Origin: DASWTL01 sp966250385
GTDB taxonomy: Bacteria; Bacteroidota; Bacteroidia; Sphingobacteriales; Sphingobacteriaceae
NCBI GenBank assembly: GCA_966250385.1
Contig: CBINHC010000001.1
Coordinates: 1-64,000, forward strand
DNA length: 64,000 bases
Reading direction: 5' to 3'
A program made the translations under genes and the position numbers. Under the pieces are notes generated by a model. That model searched no databases, had not been told where the DNA came from, and saw only the letters and a list, made by a program, of their open reading frames with translations. Each line of letters starts with the position of its first letter. Position 1 is the stretch's first letter. Of the stretch, positions 1 through 8,994 are shown in pieces.

Positions 1-53
1 AGAGCAAAGGACTGAAAATCCTTGTGTCGCTGGTTCGATTCCAGCTGATACCA
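1..53 (+). tRNA. tRNA-Phe (GAA), 3' part only
   Basis: This is the 3' part of a tRNA-Phe cut by the window edge. The anticodon stem-loop with GAA, the T arm and the acceptor 3' strand ending in TGATACC plus discriminator A are present. Every base agrees with the complete tRNA-Phe at 9572-9644. CCA is not encoded, so it must be added after transcription. Confidence 0.93.
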
Positions 54-60
54 CACTGAA

Positions 61-87
61 AGCTTCAGAACATTCTGAGGCTTTTTT
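61..87 (+). terminator. Rho-independent terminator after tRNA-Phe
   Basis: A nine-pair stem (61-69 with 74-82, one G-T pair) with an ACAT loop runs into six T residues. It lies between tRNA-Phe and tRNA-Val, so the two may be separately transcribed, or the stem may be only partly effective. Confidence 0.7.
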
Positions 88-94
88 CGATCAC

Positions 95-169
95 GGGAGT
101 TTAGCTCAGCTGGTTTAGAGCACTACCTCGACAAGGTAGGGGTCACTGGTTCGAACCCAGTAATTCCCA
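95..169 (+). tRNA. tRNA-Val (GAC)
   Basis: The cloverleaf is complete. The acceptor GGGAGTT pairs with AATTCCC, the anticodon stem CTACC pairs with GGTAG, and the T arm carries GGTTCGAACCC. The seven-base anticodon loop is TCGACAA, giving anticodon GAC. Position 33, almost always T in tRNA genes, is C here. CCA is not encoded. The 75-base length is normal. Confidence 0.92.
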
Positions 170-183
170 CAATCTGAAACGTG

Positions 184-210
184 AAACCCCGGAGAAATCC
201 GGGGTTTTGT
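184..210 (+). terminator. Rho-independent terminator after tRNA-Val
   Basis: A perfect ten-pair stem (184-193 with 198-207) with a GAAA tetraloop is followed by a T-rich run. It lies 14 bases after the tRNA-Val and closes the tRNA unit. Confidence 0.85.
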
Positions 211-580
211 CTTTTATACTCCTGCCCGTAAATTCCTACCTGCAGAAGATATTCGTCTGGCTGATATTTCGTTCTGATTCTAATGGCCGGTCATTAAGCA
301 CCGGCACTCCTGTGCGGATCGCCGCTCCGGCATGCCGGTTTTTCCAGATTGAAAAAAAATTAAATTTTTAAAAACAATCCGCCATCCATGCTTGTTCTCC
401 CATGCTATAGTACTGTACTGGAACCGGGGCGCAGCACACCAGGTTTTACCTTCTGGCCCCGAATTTATGATGAGAGTTTTTTTGAAATTTAAGCATGAAA
501 AGTGGGGGATCCGGCTCTGATTAAGCCATTTACTCCTATATTGTTTTTATTCCCGGATTTAAAATTTGTACGACTGATAT
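211..580. other. Intergenic region upstream of the poly-HAMP kinase
   Basis: I see no convincing gene here. The stretch is AT-rich around 350-385 and again from 470. A TTTAAAATTTGTA stretch at 558-570 resembles a -7 element but has one base too many between TA and TTTG. The promoter of the signalling operon probably lies in this gap, but I cannot place it exactly. Confidence 0.4.
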
Positions 581-3500
581 ATGAACTCAGAAAGTCTCGC
601 GAAACCGTCAGGCAGGAAAGTGCCTCCTGCTGATCAGGAAGAATCTGTCGATATGAAGGAACTGCTGAAGGTCCTTTCATTTGTAAAGAGCGGAAAACTG
701 GATGTCAGAATGCCGGTAACCCAGGCCGGAATATCGGGCAAGATCTGCGAAGTCCTGAACGACATCATTGATATGAATGAGCGTCTTGTCTCGGAGATCT
801 GCACCGCGGAGAAAACGATCGGCAAGCAGGGAAACCTGTCGAAGCGCATCGAACTTCCGGATGCCAAGGGACGCTGGGCGGTGGGCGTGAAGTCGTTGAA
901 CAATCTGATCACGGACCTGACTTATCCGACACTGGAGATCGCCGGACTGATCAACTCGGTGGCGAACGGTAATCTTTCCAAGCAGATCCCGCTGGAAATA
1001 AACGGACAGCCGCTGAAGGGCGAGTTTCTCCGGATCGCACGGGAAGCCAACCAGATGGTTGCCCAGCTCCAGGTCTTCTCCCGCGAGGTGACCCGGGTCG
1101 CCCGCCAGGTGGGCTCCGAAGGGAAGCTCGGAGAACAGGCGAAGATCAAAGGCGTCGCCGGTGTATGGGAAGAACTGACGGATTCGGTGAACCTGATGGC
1201 GGGTAACCTGACTGCCCAGGTCCGGAATGTCGCTGCGGTGACGACGGCGGTGGCCAAAGGAGACCTTTCCCGGAAGATCACCGTAGAGGCGAAGGGGGAG
1301 ATCCTCGAGCTTAAGAATACGATCAATACGATGGTGGATCAGCTGAACTCCTTTTCTTCGGAGGTGACCCGTGTGGCACTCGAGGTAGGTACGGAGGGTA
1401 AGCTCGGCGGGCAGGCGAAAGTGCCCGGTGTCGCCGGAACCTGGAAGGACCTTACCGATTCGGTGAACCGCATGGCAGGTAATCTGACCTCCCAGGTGCG
1501 TAACATCGCCGGTGTGACGACCGCCGTTGCGCTTGGTGACCTTTCGAAGAAGATCACGGTGGACGTAAAAGGGGAAATGCTCGAGCTGAAGAAGACGATC
1601 AATACGATGGTGGATCAGCTGAACTCCTTCGCTTCAGAGGTAACGCGGGTGGCGCTCGAGGTTGGTACGGAAGGAAAACTGGGCGGGCAGGCCAAGGTGA
1701 AGGGAGTCGGCGGGGTCTGGAAGGACCTGACCGATTCGGTGAACCAGATGGGAAGCAACCTGACCGACCAGGTACGGAATATTGCGGGTGTGACCACGGC
1801 GGTGGCCAAGGGTGACCTTTCACGGAAGATCACGGTGGATGCCAAGGGGGAACTTCTGGAGCTGAAGAACACGATCAATACGATGGTGGATCAGCTGAAC
1901 TCCTTCTCTTCGGAGGTAACGCGTGTTGCCCGGGAGGTGGGTTCCGAAGGTCAGCTCGGAGGCCAGGCCAATGTACCGGGCGTCGGCGGTACCTGGAAAG
2001 ATTTGACGGATTCCGTAAACCAGATGGCCGGAAACCTCACCGGTCAGGTACGTAATATCGCGGAAGTGACCACGGCGGTAGCCAAGGGTGACCTTTCCAA
2101 GAAAATCACCGTGGATGTCAACGGTGAGATGCTTGAACTCAAGAACACGATCAATACGATGGTGGATCAGCTGAATTCATTCGGTTCCGAGGTAACGCGG
2201 GTTGCCCGTGAGGTAGGTTCCGAAGGGCAGCTGGGCGGCCAGGCGAACGTGCCGGGCGTAGCCGGTACGTGGAAGGACCTGACGGATTCCGTAAATAAGA
2301 TGGCGGACAACCTGACGTCCCAGGTACGGAATATTGCCGAGGTGACTACAGCGGTAGCCAAGGGGGATTTGTCCCGGAAGATCACGGTAAAAGCGAAGGG
2401 CGAGCTCCTCGAGCTTAAGGATACGATCAATACGATGGTGGACCAGCTGCGGGGATTTGCGTCCGAGGTGACCCGGGTGGCCCGGGAGGTGGGTTCTGAG
2501 GGTCAGCTGGGCGGACAGGCGAACGTTCCCGGAGTAGACGGAACCTGGAAGGATTTAACGGATTCGGTAAATAAGATGGCCGGTAATCTTACCGCGCAGC
2601 TGCGAAATATAGCGGATGTGGCGATCGCGGTGGCGAATGGCGATTTATCCAAGAAGATCACGGTCGATGTGCGCGGGGAGATCCTCCAGCTGAAGGAAAC
2701 GATCAATACGATGGTGGATCAGCTTCGGGGATTTGCATCCGAGGTAACGCGGGTGGCCCGGGAGGTGGGTACTGACGGTAACCTCGGGGGACAGGCATTC
2801 GTACCCGGCGTCGCCGGAACCTGGAAAGACTTAACGGATTCGGTGAACCAGATGTCCAGTAACCTGACGTCCCAGGTACGAAATATTGCCGAGGTGACCA
2901 AGGCGGTGGCCAGCGGTGACCTTTCCAAGACGGTAATTATTGACGTAAAGGGTGAAATGATGGACCTGAAGAACACGATCAATACGATGGTGGATCAGCT
3001 GAACTCATTCGCATCCGAGGTAACCCGTGTGGCCCGTGAGGTGGGAACGGAAGGTAAACTGGGAGGTCAGGCGCACGTGAAGGGTGTCGGCGGAACCTGG
3101 AAGGACTTAACGGATTCGGTGAATCAGATGGCTTTCAACCTGACCGTTCAGATCCGCGGTATTGCCAAAGTGGCGACCTCCGTGGCAAAAGGTAACCTGA
3201 AGCAGCGGCTGACCATCAACGCGATGGGCGAGGTTGCGCAGCTTACCGACGCCATCAATGAGATGATTGATACGCTCGCGGTATTCGCCGACCAGGTAAC
3301 GACCGTAGCGCGCGAAGTCGGGGTGGAGGGACGGCTAGGCGGCCAGGCCAGCGTGCCGGGCGCTTCCGGAACCTGGAAAGATTTGACGGAGAACGTAAAC
3401 CAGCTTGCGCAGAACCTGACCGTACAGGTCCGTTCGATCTCAGAAGTAGCTTCTGCCGTAACGAAGGGTGACCTTACCCGGACGATCCGTGTAGATGCCA

Positions 3501-6268
3501 AGGGAGAGCTGGAAGCGCTGAAGGATACCATCAACCAGATGATCGCCAACCTGAAGGGAACGACGCTCCGGAATCATGAGCAGGACTGGCTGAAATCGAA
3601 CCTGGCCAAGTTTGCCCAGATGCTCCAGGGACAGCGTGACCGGAACGCGGTGGCCAATAAGGTCCTTTCCGAACTTGCCGAGCTGGTCAACGCCAAATAC
3701 GGCGCGTTCTATATACTTGAGCAGAAGGATCCGGCTGAAGAGCCTAAACTGAAGTTGTTTGCAGGATATGCGACCAATAAGAAGAATACGATTAATAAGG
3801 AGTTCTCGCTGAATGAAGGTCTGATCGGCCAGTGTGCCCAGGACAAGGAGCGGATCCTGTTGTCCAACGTTCCGGGGAATTACCTGAAGATCTATTCTGC
3901 GTTCGGCAGTGCCCCTTCGCTTTCCCTGGTGATCCTGCCGGTACTCTTCGAGAACAACATCAAGGCGGTGATCGAGCTGGCATCCTTCGAGAACTTCAGC
4001 CTGACCCACCTTGACTTCCTGGATCAGCTCACCGAGAGTATCGGTATCGTCTTGAATAATATCGAAACGAATACCCGGACGGAGGAACTGCTCTCCCAGT
4101 CCCAGTCGCTGGCAGGCGAGCTGTCCGCACAGCAGGAAGAGCTGAGACGCGCCAATGACGAATTGCATGACAAGGCGCAGCTGCTCGAAAAGCAGAAAGA
4201 AGAAGTGGAGCAGATCAATAAGGCCGTAGAGGAGGCCCGCCGCTCCCTGGAAGAAAAGGCACAGCAGCTTACCATTACGTCCAAGTACAAATCCGAGTTC
4301 CTTGCCAACATGTCGCATGAGCTCCGGACGCCGCTGAACAGCCTGCTGATTCTTGCGCAGCAGCTCTTCGAGAACAACGAAGGCAACCTGACCGCCAAGC
4401 AGATCAGTTATGCCAAGACCATTCACTCCTGCGGCGATGACCTGATCCAGCTCATCAACGATATCCTGGATCTTTCCAAGATCGAGTCCGGAGTGATTTC
4501 CGCCGATATCATGCCGGTCAGCTTCCGTGAGATCGCGTCCTATGTGGAGGCGACGTTCAAGCCCATCTCTGAAAACAAGAACCTGTTCTTCCGGATCGAT
4601 ATTGACGAAAACCTGCCGGAGGTCATCGAGACGGATATGCAGCGGCTGAACCAGATCCTCAAGAACCTGTTGTCCAATGCCTTTAAGTTCACGGAAAAAG
4701 GCGGCGTAACGCTGAAGATTTTCCAGACATCCCAGGGTGATGACAGCCAGGCGAAAGTGATCGGGTTCTCCATTTCGGATACCGGTATCGGGATCTCCAA
4801 AAGGACCCAGGGAATCATTTTCGAGGCATTCCAGCAGGCCGAAGGTTCTACCAGCCGCAAATACGGCGGTACCGGTCTGGGGCTGTCGATCAGTAAAGGT
4901 TTCGCGGAACTCCTCGGCGGAACGATCAATGTGGTCAGCGAGCTGGGTAAGGGAAGTACCTTCACGCTGTACGTTCCGCTCAAGTTTGCCGAGCCTAAGA
5001 GCCGGCCGGACCTGCAGAAGATCGATCTGTACGCTCAGGCCGATAAGGCCATAACCAAGACAGAGATCGTAGAAACAACCATCGACGATGACAAGCACCA
5101 TATCAAGACCGGCGACCGGGTCGTGCTGGTTGTGGAGGATGATCTCCGCTTTACCAGGATCATGATCGATAAACTGCATGATCATGACCTCAAGGCCGTA
5201 GTGGCCGGGACTTACGTCGAGATCCTGGAAAGTATCCAGAACTATAATCCGATCGCCATTACGCTGGACGTGAATATGCCCGAGGCGAACGGGTGGAAGG
5301 TCCTCCGGCTGCTGAAGGAGGAAATCAAATACCGGCATATACCGGTGCACCTGATTTCCGGAGAGGATAGCACCGCCCAGGCGCTGAAGTTCGGGGCGAA
5401 AAGCTTCCATCTGAAGCCGCTGTCTAACCGTTCCCTGGATGAGCTGATCAAAAGGATCATTTCCTTCCATGAGAAAAAGAACCGGCGGGTACTCGTGTTC
5501 GAGCAGGATCTCCAGGAAAACCTCGAGGAATCGTCGTGGTTCTCCCATGAAACGGTCTCTTTTGAAAAAGCGGCCAATGTCCGCGACGGGCTTTCCCTGC
5601 TCCGGGAGGAGAACTACGACTGCGTGGTCCTCGATCCGGAAAAAGCAGAGCTGAAGAATCTGCTGAGCCACCTGAAGACGCAGAAACAACAGGATACGTC
5701 CATTATCCTGACCTCCAGAAATGAGCTGTCCCCTGACGAGCTCATGCATGTCAAGAGACTTCCGCATGCTTTTGTGAATACCTCGGCCTCGGGCGGTTTC
5801 CTGATGGAGGAACTTTCGAAGATCCTGCATATCAGCCCGGAGGAATACTCCAGGGAGAAGCTGAATCAGTTCCTGGACAGCCGGCCCGATATCCTCGACG
5901 GCAAAAAAGTGCTGATCGTAGACGACGATGTCCGGAACCTGTTCGCACTTACAGCCGCATTTGAACGTTCTAAGTTGGAGGTGATCACGGCGGAGAGCGG
6001 CAAGGAGGCTCTGGAGATCCTTCAGGCTGAAAGCGATGTCGATATCGTGCTGATGGATATCATGATGCCTGAGATGGACGGATACGAAACCATCCGCCGC
6101 ATCCGGAAAGAACATCGTAATAAACAATTGCCTATTATTGCGGTGACCGCTAAGGCAATGGTTGGCGACCGGCAGAAATGTATCGCCTCCGGAGCATCGG
6201 ATTATATAACGAAACCGGTAAAGACCGAGCATCTGATGTCATTGATGCGGGTCTGGTTATTTGAGTAA
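581..6268 (+). CDS. Poly-HAMP soluble hybrid histidine kinase/response regulator
   Basis: A giant cytoplasmic hybrid sensor kinase of 1895 residues with no signal peptide or membrane helix. Residues about 28-990 are an uninterrupted chain of HAMP units alternating between two types, with a 92-residue double-unit repeated nine times. A GAF domain follows (about 1018-1165), then a coiled coil (1166-1235), a HisKA domain with H1246 in SHELRTP, and an HATPase domain with N1366 and D1400. Then come a receiver with D1563, a degenerate receiver-like segment (about 1635-1755) and a canonical C-terminal receiver with D1826. The layout resembles fungal group III (Nik1-type) osmosensing kinases and their bacterial relatives. 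The signal is unknown; HAMP chains normally relay conformational changes. The next gene starts 5 bases after the stop, so the four signalling genes probably form one operon. The start at 581 is the first ATG and has no clear Shine-Dalgarno, as is usual in Bacteroidota. Confidence 0.95.
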   Translation: MNSESLAKPSGRKVPPADQEESVDMKELLKVLSFVKSGKLDVRMPVTQAGISGKICEVLNDIIDMNERLVSEICTAEKTIGKQGNLSKRIELPDAKGRWAVGVKSLNNLITDLTYPTLEIAGLINSVANGNLSKQIPLEINGQPLKGEFLRIAREANQMVAQLQVFSREVTRVARQVGSEGKLGEQAKIKGVAGVWEELTDSVNLMAGNLTAQVRNVAAVTTAVAKGDLSRKITVEAKGEILELKNTINTMVDQLNSFSSEVTRVALEVGTEGKLGGQAKVPGVAGTWKDLTDSVNRMAGNLTSQVRNIAGVTTAVALGDLSKKITVDVKGEMLELKKTINTMVDQLNSFASEVTRVALEVGTEGKLGGQAKVKGVGGVWKDLTDSVNQMGSNLTDQVRNIAGVTTAVAKGDLSRKITVDAKGELLELKNTINTMVDQLNSFSSEVTRVAREVGSEGQLGGQANVPGVGGTWKDLTDSVNQMAGNLTGQVRNIAEVTTAVAKGDLSKKITVDVNGEMLELKNTINTMVDQLNSFGSEVTRVAREVGSEGQLGGQANVPGVAGTWKDLTDSVNKMADNLTSQVRNIAEVTTAVAKGDLSRKITVKAKGELLELKDTINTMVDQLRGFASEVTRVAREVGSEGQLGGQANVPGVDGTWKDLTDSVNKMAGNLTAQLRNIADVAIAVANGDLSKKITVDVRGEILQLKETINTMVDQLRGFASEVTRVAREVGTDGNLGGQAFVPGVAGTWKDLTDSVNQMSSNLTSQVRNIAEVTKAVASGDLSKTVIIDVKGEMMDLKNTINTMVDQLNSFASEVTRVAREVGTEGKLGGQAHVKGVGGTWKDLTDSVNQMAFNLTVQIRGIAKVATSVAKGNLKQRLTINAMGEVAQLTDAINEMIDTLAVFADQVTTVAREVGVEGRLGGQASVPGASGTWKDLTENVNQLAQNLTVQVRSISEVASAVTKGDLTRTIRVDAKGELEALKDTINQMIANLKGTTLRNHEQDWLKSNLAKFAQMLQGQRDRNAVANKVLSELAELVNAKYGAFYILEQKDPAEEPKLKLFAGYATNKKNTINKEFSLNEGLIGQCAQDKERILLSNVPGNYLKIYSAFGSAPSLSLVILPVLFENNIKAVIELASFENFSLTHLDFLDQLTESIGIVLNNIETNTRTEELLSQSQSLAGELSAQQEELRRANDELHDKAQLLEKQKEEVEQINKAVEEARRSLEEKAQQLTITSKYKSEFLANMSHELRTPLNSLLILAQQLFENNEGNLTAKQISYAKTIHSCGDDLIQLINDILDLSKIESGVISADIMPVSFREIASYVEATFKPISENKNLFFRIDIDENLPEVIETDMQRLNQILKNLLSNAFKFTEKGGVTLKIFQTSQGDDSQAKVIGFSISDTGIGISKRTQGIIFEAFQQAEGSTSRKYGGTGLGLSISKGFAELLGGTINVVSELGKGSTFTLYVPLKFAEPKSRPDLQKIDLYAQADKAITKTEIVETTIDDDKHHIKTGDRVVLVVEDDLRFTRIMIDKLHDHDLKAVVAGTYVEILESIQNYNPIAITLDVNMPEANGWKVLRLLKEEIKYRHIPVHLISGEDSTAQALKFGAKSFHLKPLSNRSLDELIKRIISFHEKKNRRVLVFEQDLQENLEESSWFSHETVSFEKAANVRDGLSLLREENYDCVVLDPEKAELKNLLSHLKTQKQQDTSIILTSRNELSPDELMHVKRLPHAFVNTSASGGFLMEELSKILHISPEEYSREKLNQFLDSRPDILDGKKVLIVDDDVRNLFALTAAFERSKLEVITAESGKEALEILQAESDVDIVLMDIMMPEMDGYETIRRIRKEHRNKQLPIIAVTAKAMVGDRQKCIASGASDYITKPVKTEHLMSLMRVWLFE
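1085..3568 (+). repeat. Nine tandem 276-bp coding repeats (HAMP array)
   Basis: The codons for E-V-T-R recur at 1085, 1361, 1637, 1913, 2189, 2465, 2741, 3017 and 3293, an exact 276-base period. Each unit encodes one 92-residue HAMP pair with a WKDLTDSVN-type signature. The inner units are highly similar in DNA as well as protein, which makes the array a candidate for length change by recombination. The first and last units are the most divergent. Confidence 0.95.
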
Positions 6269-6273
6269 GAACT

Positions 6274-7524
6274 ATGAAAAAGGCAGGAACTGAACCGATC
6301 AAGATCCTCCTGGTGGATGATCATGAAAATAATCTGACCTCCATGGAGATCGTCCTTGAAAATCAGGGCTACAGCTTTACCAAGGCAAGGTCCGGGCGCG
6401 AAGTGCTTAAGATCCTGCTGAAGGAGGATGATTTTTCACTGATTCTTCTCGACGTTAAAATGCCGGTGATGGACGGGTACGAGACGGCGGAACTCATCTA
6501 CCAGCGGGAAAAGCTGCGCCATATTCCGATCATCTTCATCACCGCCCACGATTACGAGGAAGAGGCGATGTTCAAGGGGTACCAGTCGGGGGCCGTGGAT
6601 TATATCCGGAAGCCGTTCAAGCCCCAGATCCTTCGGGCGAAGGTGGCCGTTTTTGCCGAGCTCCATAAAAAGACAAACCTGTTGCGTCAGCAGCGGGAAA
6701 AGGTGAAGAAGATCAACAAGGAACTGGTCCAGCTGAATCATCAGCTCGAGGAGCGGGTTCAGGACCGTACCCGCGAGCTGAAGGCGCTTAACGAAGACCT
6801 GAAACAGCTGAATCTTTCAAAAGACAAGATCCTGTCGGTCATCTCCCATGATCTGCGGAATCCGCTGACTGCGCTCTACGCGTCCAGCACCAAGCTGCGT
6901 TCCCGTGCCGCCAAGCTGGAGGCGCCCGATATCCAGGCTCTTTCGGAGATCATATCCCGGACATCGAAGCGGGTGATCGATCAGCTCAACGAGCTGGTGG
7001 AGTGGTCGAAGCAACAAAGCGTAAAAGTCTCCTTCAATCCGACCAAGCTGCAGCTTCTGGACGGCATGAACGGAGCCATCGAGCTCCTGAAAAATAATGC
7101 CCACCAGAAGAAGATCGTCCTTCTGAATGAGATATCTGAAGATATATATGTGAATGCCGATCCGCTGATGCTCGGATCCATTGTACAGAATATTATCACC
7201 AATGCCATTAAGTATACGCCGGAAAGGGGGCGGGTCATTATTTCTGCTCGCCAGGTTCAGAATATGGTGGAGGTCTCCATTACGGATACCGGCATTGGCA
7301 TGAGCGCCGAGAAAGTCCGGTCCTTGTTTACGGATACCGATTTTTCTTCCGCGGACGGAACCAATGCTGAGAAAGGATCGGGCCTGGGACTCCTGCTGGT
7401 CCGGGAGTTCGTCGTCCAGCACGGCGGTTCGGTCACTGTGGAAAGCGAACCTGGAAAAGGAACATGTTTTTGCTTTACAATTCCGGCCAACACGTTTGAG
7501 AAACAGAGCGAGGCCGTTATATAA
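6274..7524 (+). CDS. Receiver-histidine kinase (REC-HisKA-HATPase)
   Basis: A 416-residue soluble protein with an N-terminal receiver (residues about 9-125, D60 in LLDVKMP, acidic pair D15/D16). A long coiled coil (about 132-185) follows, then a HisKA domain with H192 in SHDLRNP and an HATPase domain with N, G1 (DTGIGM) and G2 (GSGLGL) boxes. Such proteins act as kinases switched by phosphorylation of their own receiver, so this one may be controlled by the poly-HAMP kinase upstream. It lies 5 bases after that gene and 2 bases before the CHASE3 kinase, so co-transcription is likely. It has no membrane segment and no DNA-binding domain. Confidence 0.93.
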   Translation: MKKAGTEPIKILLVDDHENNLTSMEIVLENQGYSFTKARSGREVLKILLKEDDFSLILLDVKMPVMDGYETAELIYQREKLRHIPIIFITAHDYEEEAMFKGYQSGAVDYIRKPFKPQILRAKVAVFAELHKKTNLLRQQREKVKKINKELVQLNHQLEERVQDRTRELKALNEDLKQLNLSKDKILSVISHDLRNPLTALYASSTKLRSRAAKLEAPDIQALSEIISRTSKRVIDQLNELVEWSKQQSVKVSFNPTKLQLLDGMNGAIELLKNNAHQKKIVLLNEISEDIYVNADPLMLGSIVQNIITNAIKYTPERGRVIISARQVQNMVEVSITDTGIGMSAEKVRSLFTDTDFSSADGTNAEKGSGLGLLLVREFVVQHGGSVTVESEPGKGTCFCFTIPANTFEKQSEAVI

Positions 7525-7526
7525 AT

Positions 7527-8990
7527 ATGAAGATATCGACCCAGATTTTTCTCGGATTTGCGATCGTAATTGCCCTGTCATTAATTGATTCGTATCTCCA
7601 CTATACGTTGTCCGAGAAGGTTAACAAGAACTCAGCCTTTCTGGCCAATTCGGAAACCGTGATCCGGAATTCAAGCCGGATCCACAAGGGAATCATCGAT
7701 ATGCAGAGCGCGTTCCGCGGATTCCTCCTGACGGGGGAAGAGTCCTTTCTGGATAATTATTATACAGGTCTACAGAGGGTTCCGGAATTACTGAAGGAAG
7801 AAAGGCTTCTGATCCGGGATTCGCCGTCCCAGGTGGCCAAACTGGACTCGATCGATGCCCTGCATGAAGAGTGGATCGTCAGTGCTGATCTCCTGATCGC
7901 GGCCAACAAGGAAGCGGAAAAAGGGCCGGAAGGGCTTAAGAAATACCGGGAAATGTTTGAAACCCGGTTCCGGAAGAATTTCGGGAAGCATATCAATGAC
8001 GAGATCGGTGAAAAATTCCGGGAATTCGACCGGTATGAATACCGGCGTAGAGAGCTGCGCCGGCTGTACCAGATGGAGGCCATCGAACGCACCAAGACCG
8101 TATCGCTGGTTTTCGTGATCCTGACCATTGTTATTGGTGTGGGCAGTTCAGTATACATCGTTACCGTGATTATCAGGCGGATCAACAGTATGGTTGTTCT
8201 TGCCAAAAACATTTCCAACGGGGAATTTACTCAGGTGAAGGATGATAAGGATGATGAGCTGACCAGCCTGTCGTCATCGCTCAATGTCATGTCGGGCCGT
8301 CTGGACCGGAACATCAGGGAACTGGAGAAGCGCAATACCGAGCTCAATCAGTTCGCTTACGTGGTTTCTCATGACCTGAAAGCCCCGCTTCGCGGCATTC
8401 ACAACGTCATCCAGTGGATCGAGGAGGATCTGAATCAGGAACTTTCGCTGCAGATGCGAAAGTACCTGTCGATCGTGCGGGACCGGATGCGGCGGATGGA
8501 GGACCTGATCCACGGACTGCTTAACTACGCGCAGATTGCGCGTGAGAAGCCCCTGAAGGAAGAGGTGAACCTTGATCATATGCTGAAGGATCTGACGGAC
8601 CTGATCGTGCCCAAGTCTTTTGAGGTGAAGATCGACAAGATGCCGGTTCTCAATGCCGAGCGGATCCGGCTCCAGCAGGTCTTCAGCAACCTGCTGAGCA
8701 ATTCGGTCAAATATTCGTCGGCCGTGCCTGCCCGGATCCATATAGGCTGCCAGGAGCTGGAGAACGAATACAGGTTTTCGGTCGCCGATAACGGCATCGG
8801 AATAGCGCCGGAGTACCATGAAAAGATCTTCGAGGTCTTCCAGACCCTCCGTGAGAAGAACGAGAAGGAAAGTACCGGGATCGGTTTGTCGATCGTGAAG
8901 AAAATAATAGAAGACCAGCATGGAGATATAGAAGTGCACTCCGATTTGGGGAAGGGTGCATCCTTTGTATTTACATGGCCAAAGAATTAA
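7527..8990 (+). CDS. Membrane histidine kinase with CHASE3 sensor domain
   Basis: A 487-residue transmembrane sensor kinase. The first membrane helix spans about residues 7-27 and the second about 190-215. Between them lies an extracytoplasmic helical domain of the CHASE3 type. A HAMP linker (about 215-265), a HisKA domain with H282 in VSHDLKAPLRG and an HATPase domain with DNGIGIA and TGIGLSI boxes follow. The kinase core resembles that of phytochrome-like kinases, which often work with single-domain receivers such as the one encoded next. It begins 2 bases after the preceding stop and is the only membrane-bound member of the cluster, so it is the likely entry point for an envelope signal. 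Confidence 0.93.
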   Translation: MKISTQIFLGFAIVIALSLIDSYLHYTLSEKVNKNSAFLANSETVIRNSSRIHKGIIDMQSAFRGFLLTGEESFLDNYYTGLQRVPELLKEERLLIRDSPSQVAKLDSIDALHEEWIVSADLLIAANKEAEKGPEGLKKYREMFETRFRKNFGKHINDEIGEKFREFDRYEYRRRELRRLYQMEAIERTKTVSLVFVILTIVIGVGSSVYIVTVIIRRINSMVVLAKNISNGEFTQVKDDKDDELTSLSSSLNVMSGRLDRNIRELEKRNTELNQFAYVVSHDLKAPLRGIHNVIQWIEEDLNQELSLQMRKYLSIVRDRMRRMEDLIHGLLNYAQIAREKPLKEEVNLDHMLKDLTDLIVPKSFEVKIDKMPVLNAERIRLQQVFSNLLSNSVKYSSAVPARIHIGCQELENEYRFSVADNGIGIAPEYHEKIFEVFQTLREKNEKESTGIGLSIVKKIIEDQHGDIEVHSDLGKGASFVFTWPKN

Positions 8991-8994
8991 TGTT

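Noticed and set aside
1085..3568. Tandem repeats considered as a CRISPR-like array
   Set aside because: The period is 276 bases, in frame, coding and spacer-free.
3440..6232. A 930-codon open frame antisense to the poly-HAMP kinase
   Set aside because: It mirrors the kinase codons and its product is a low-complexity composition without domains or signal; long antisense frames are expected with this GC-rich codon bias.
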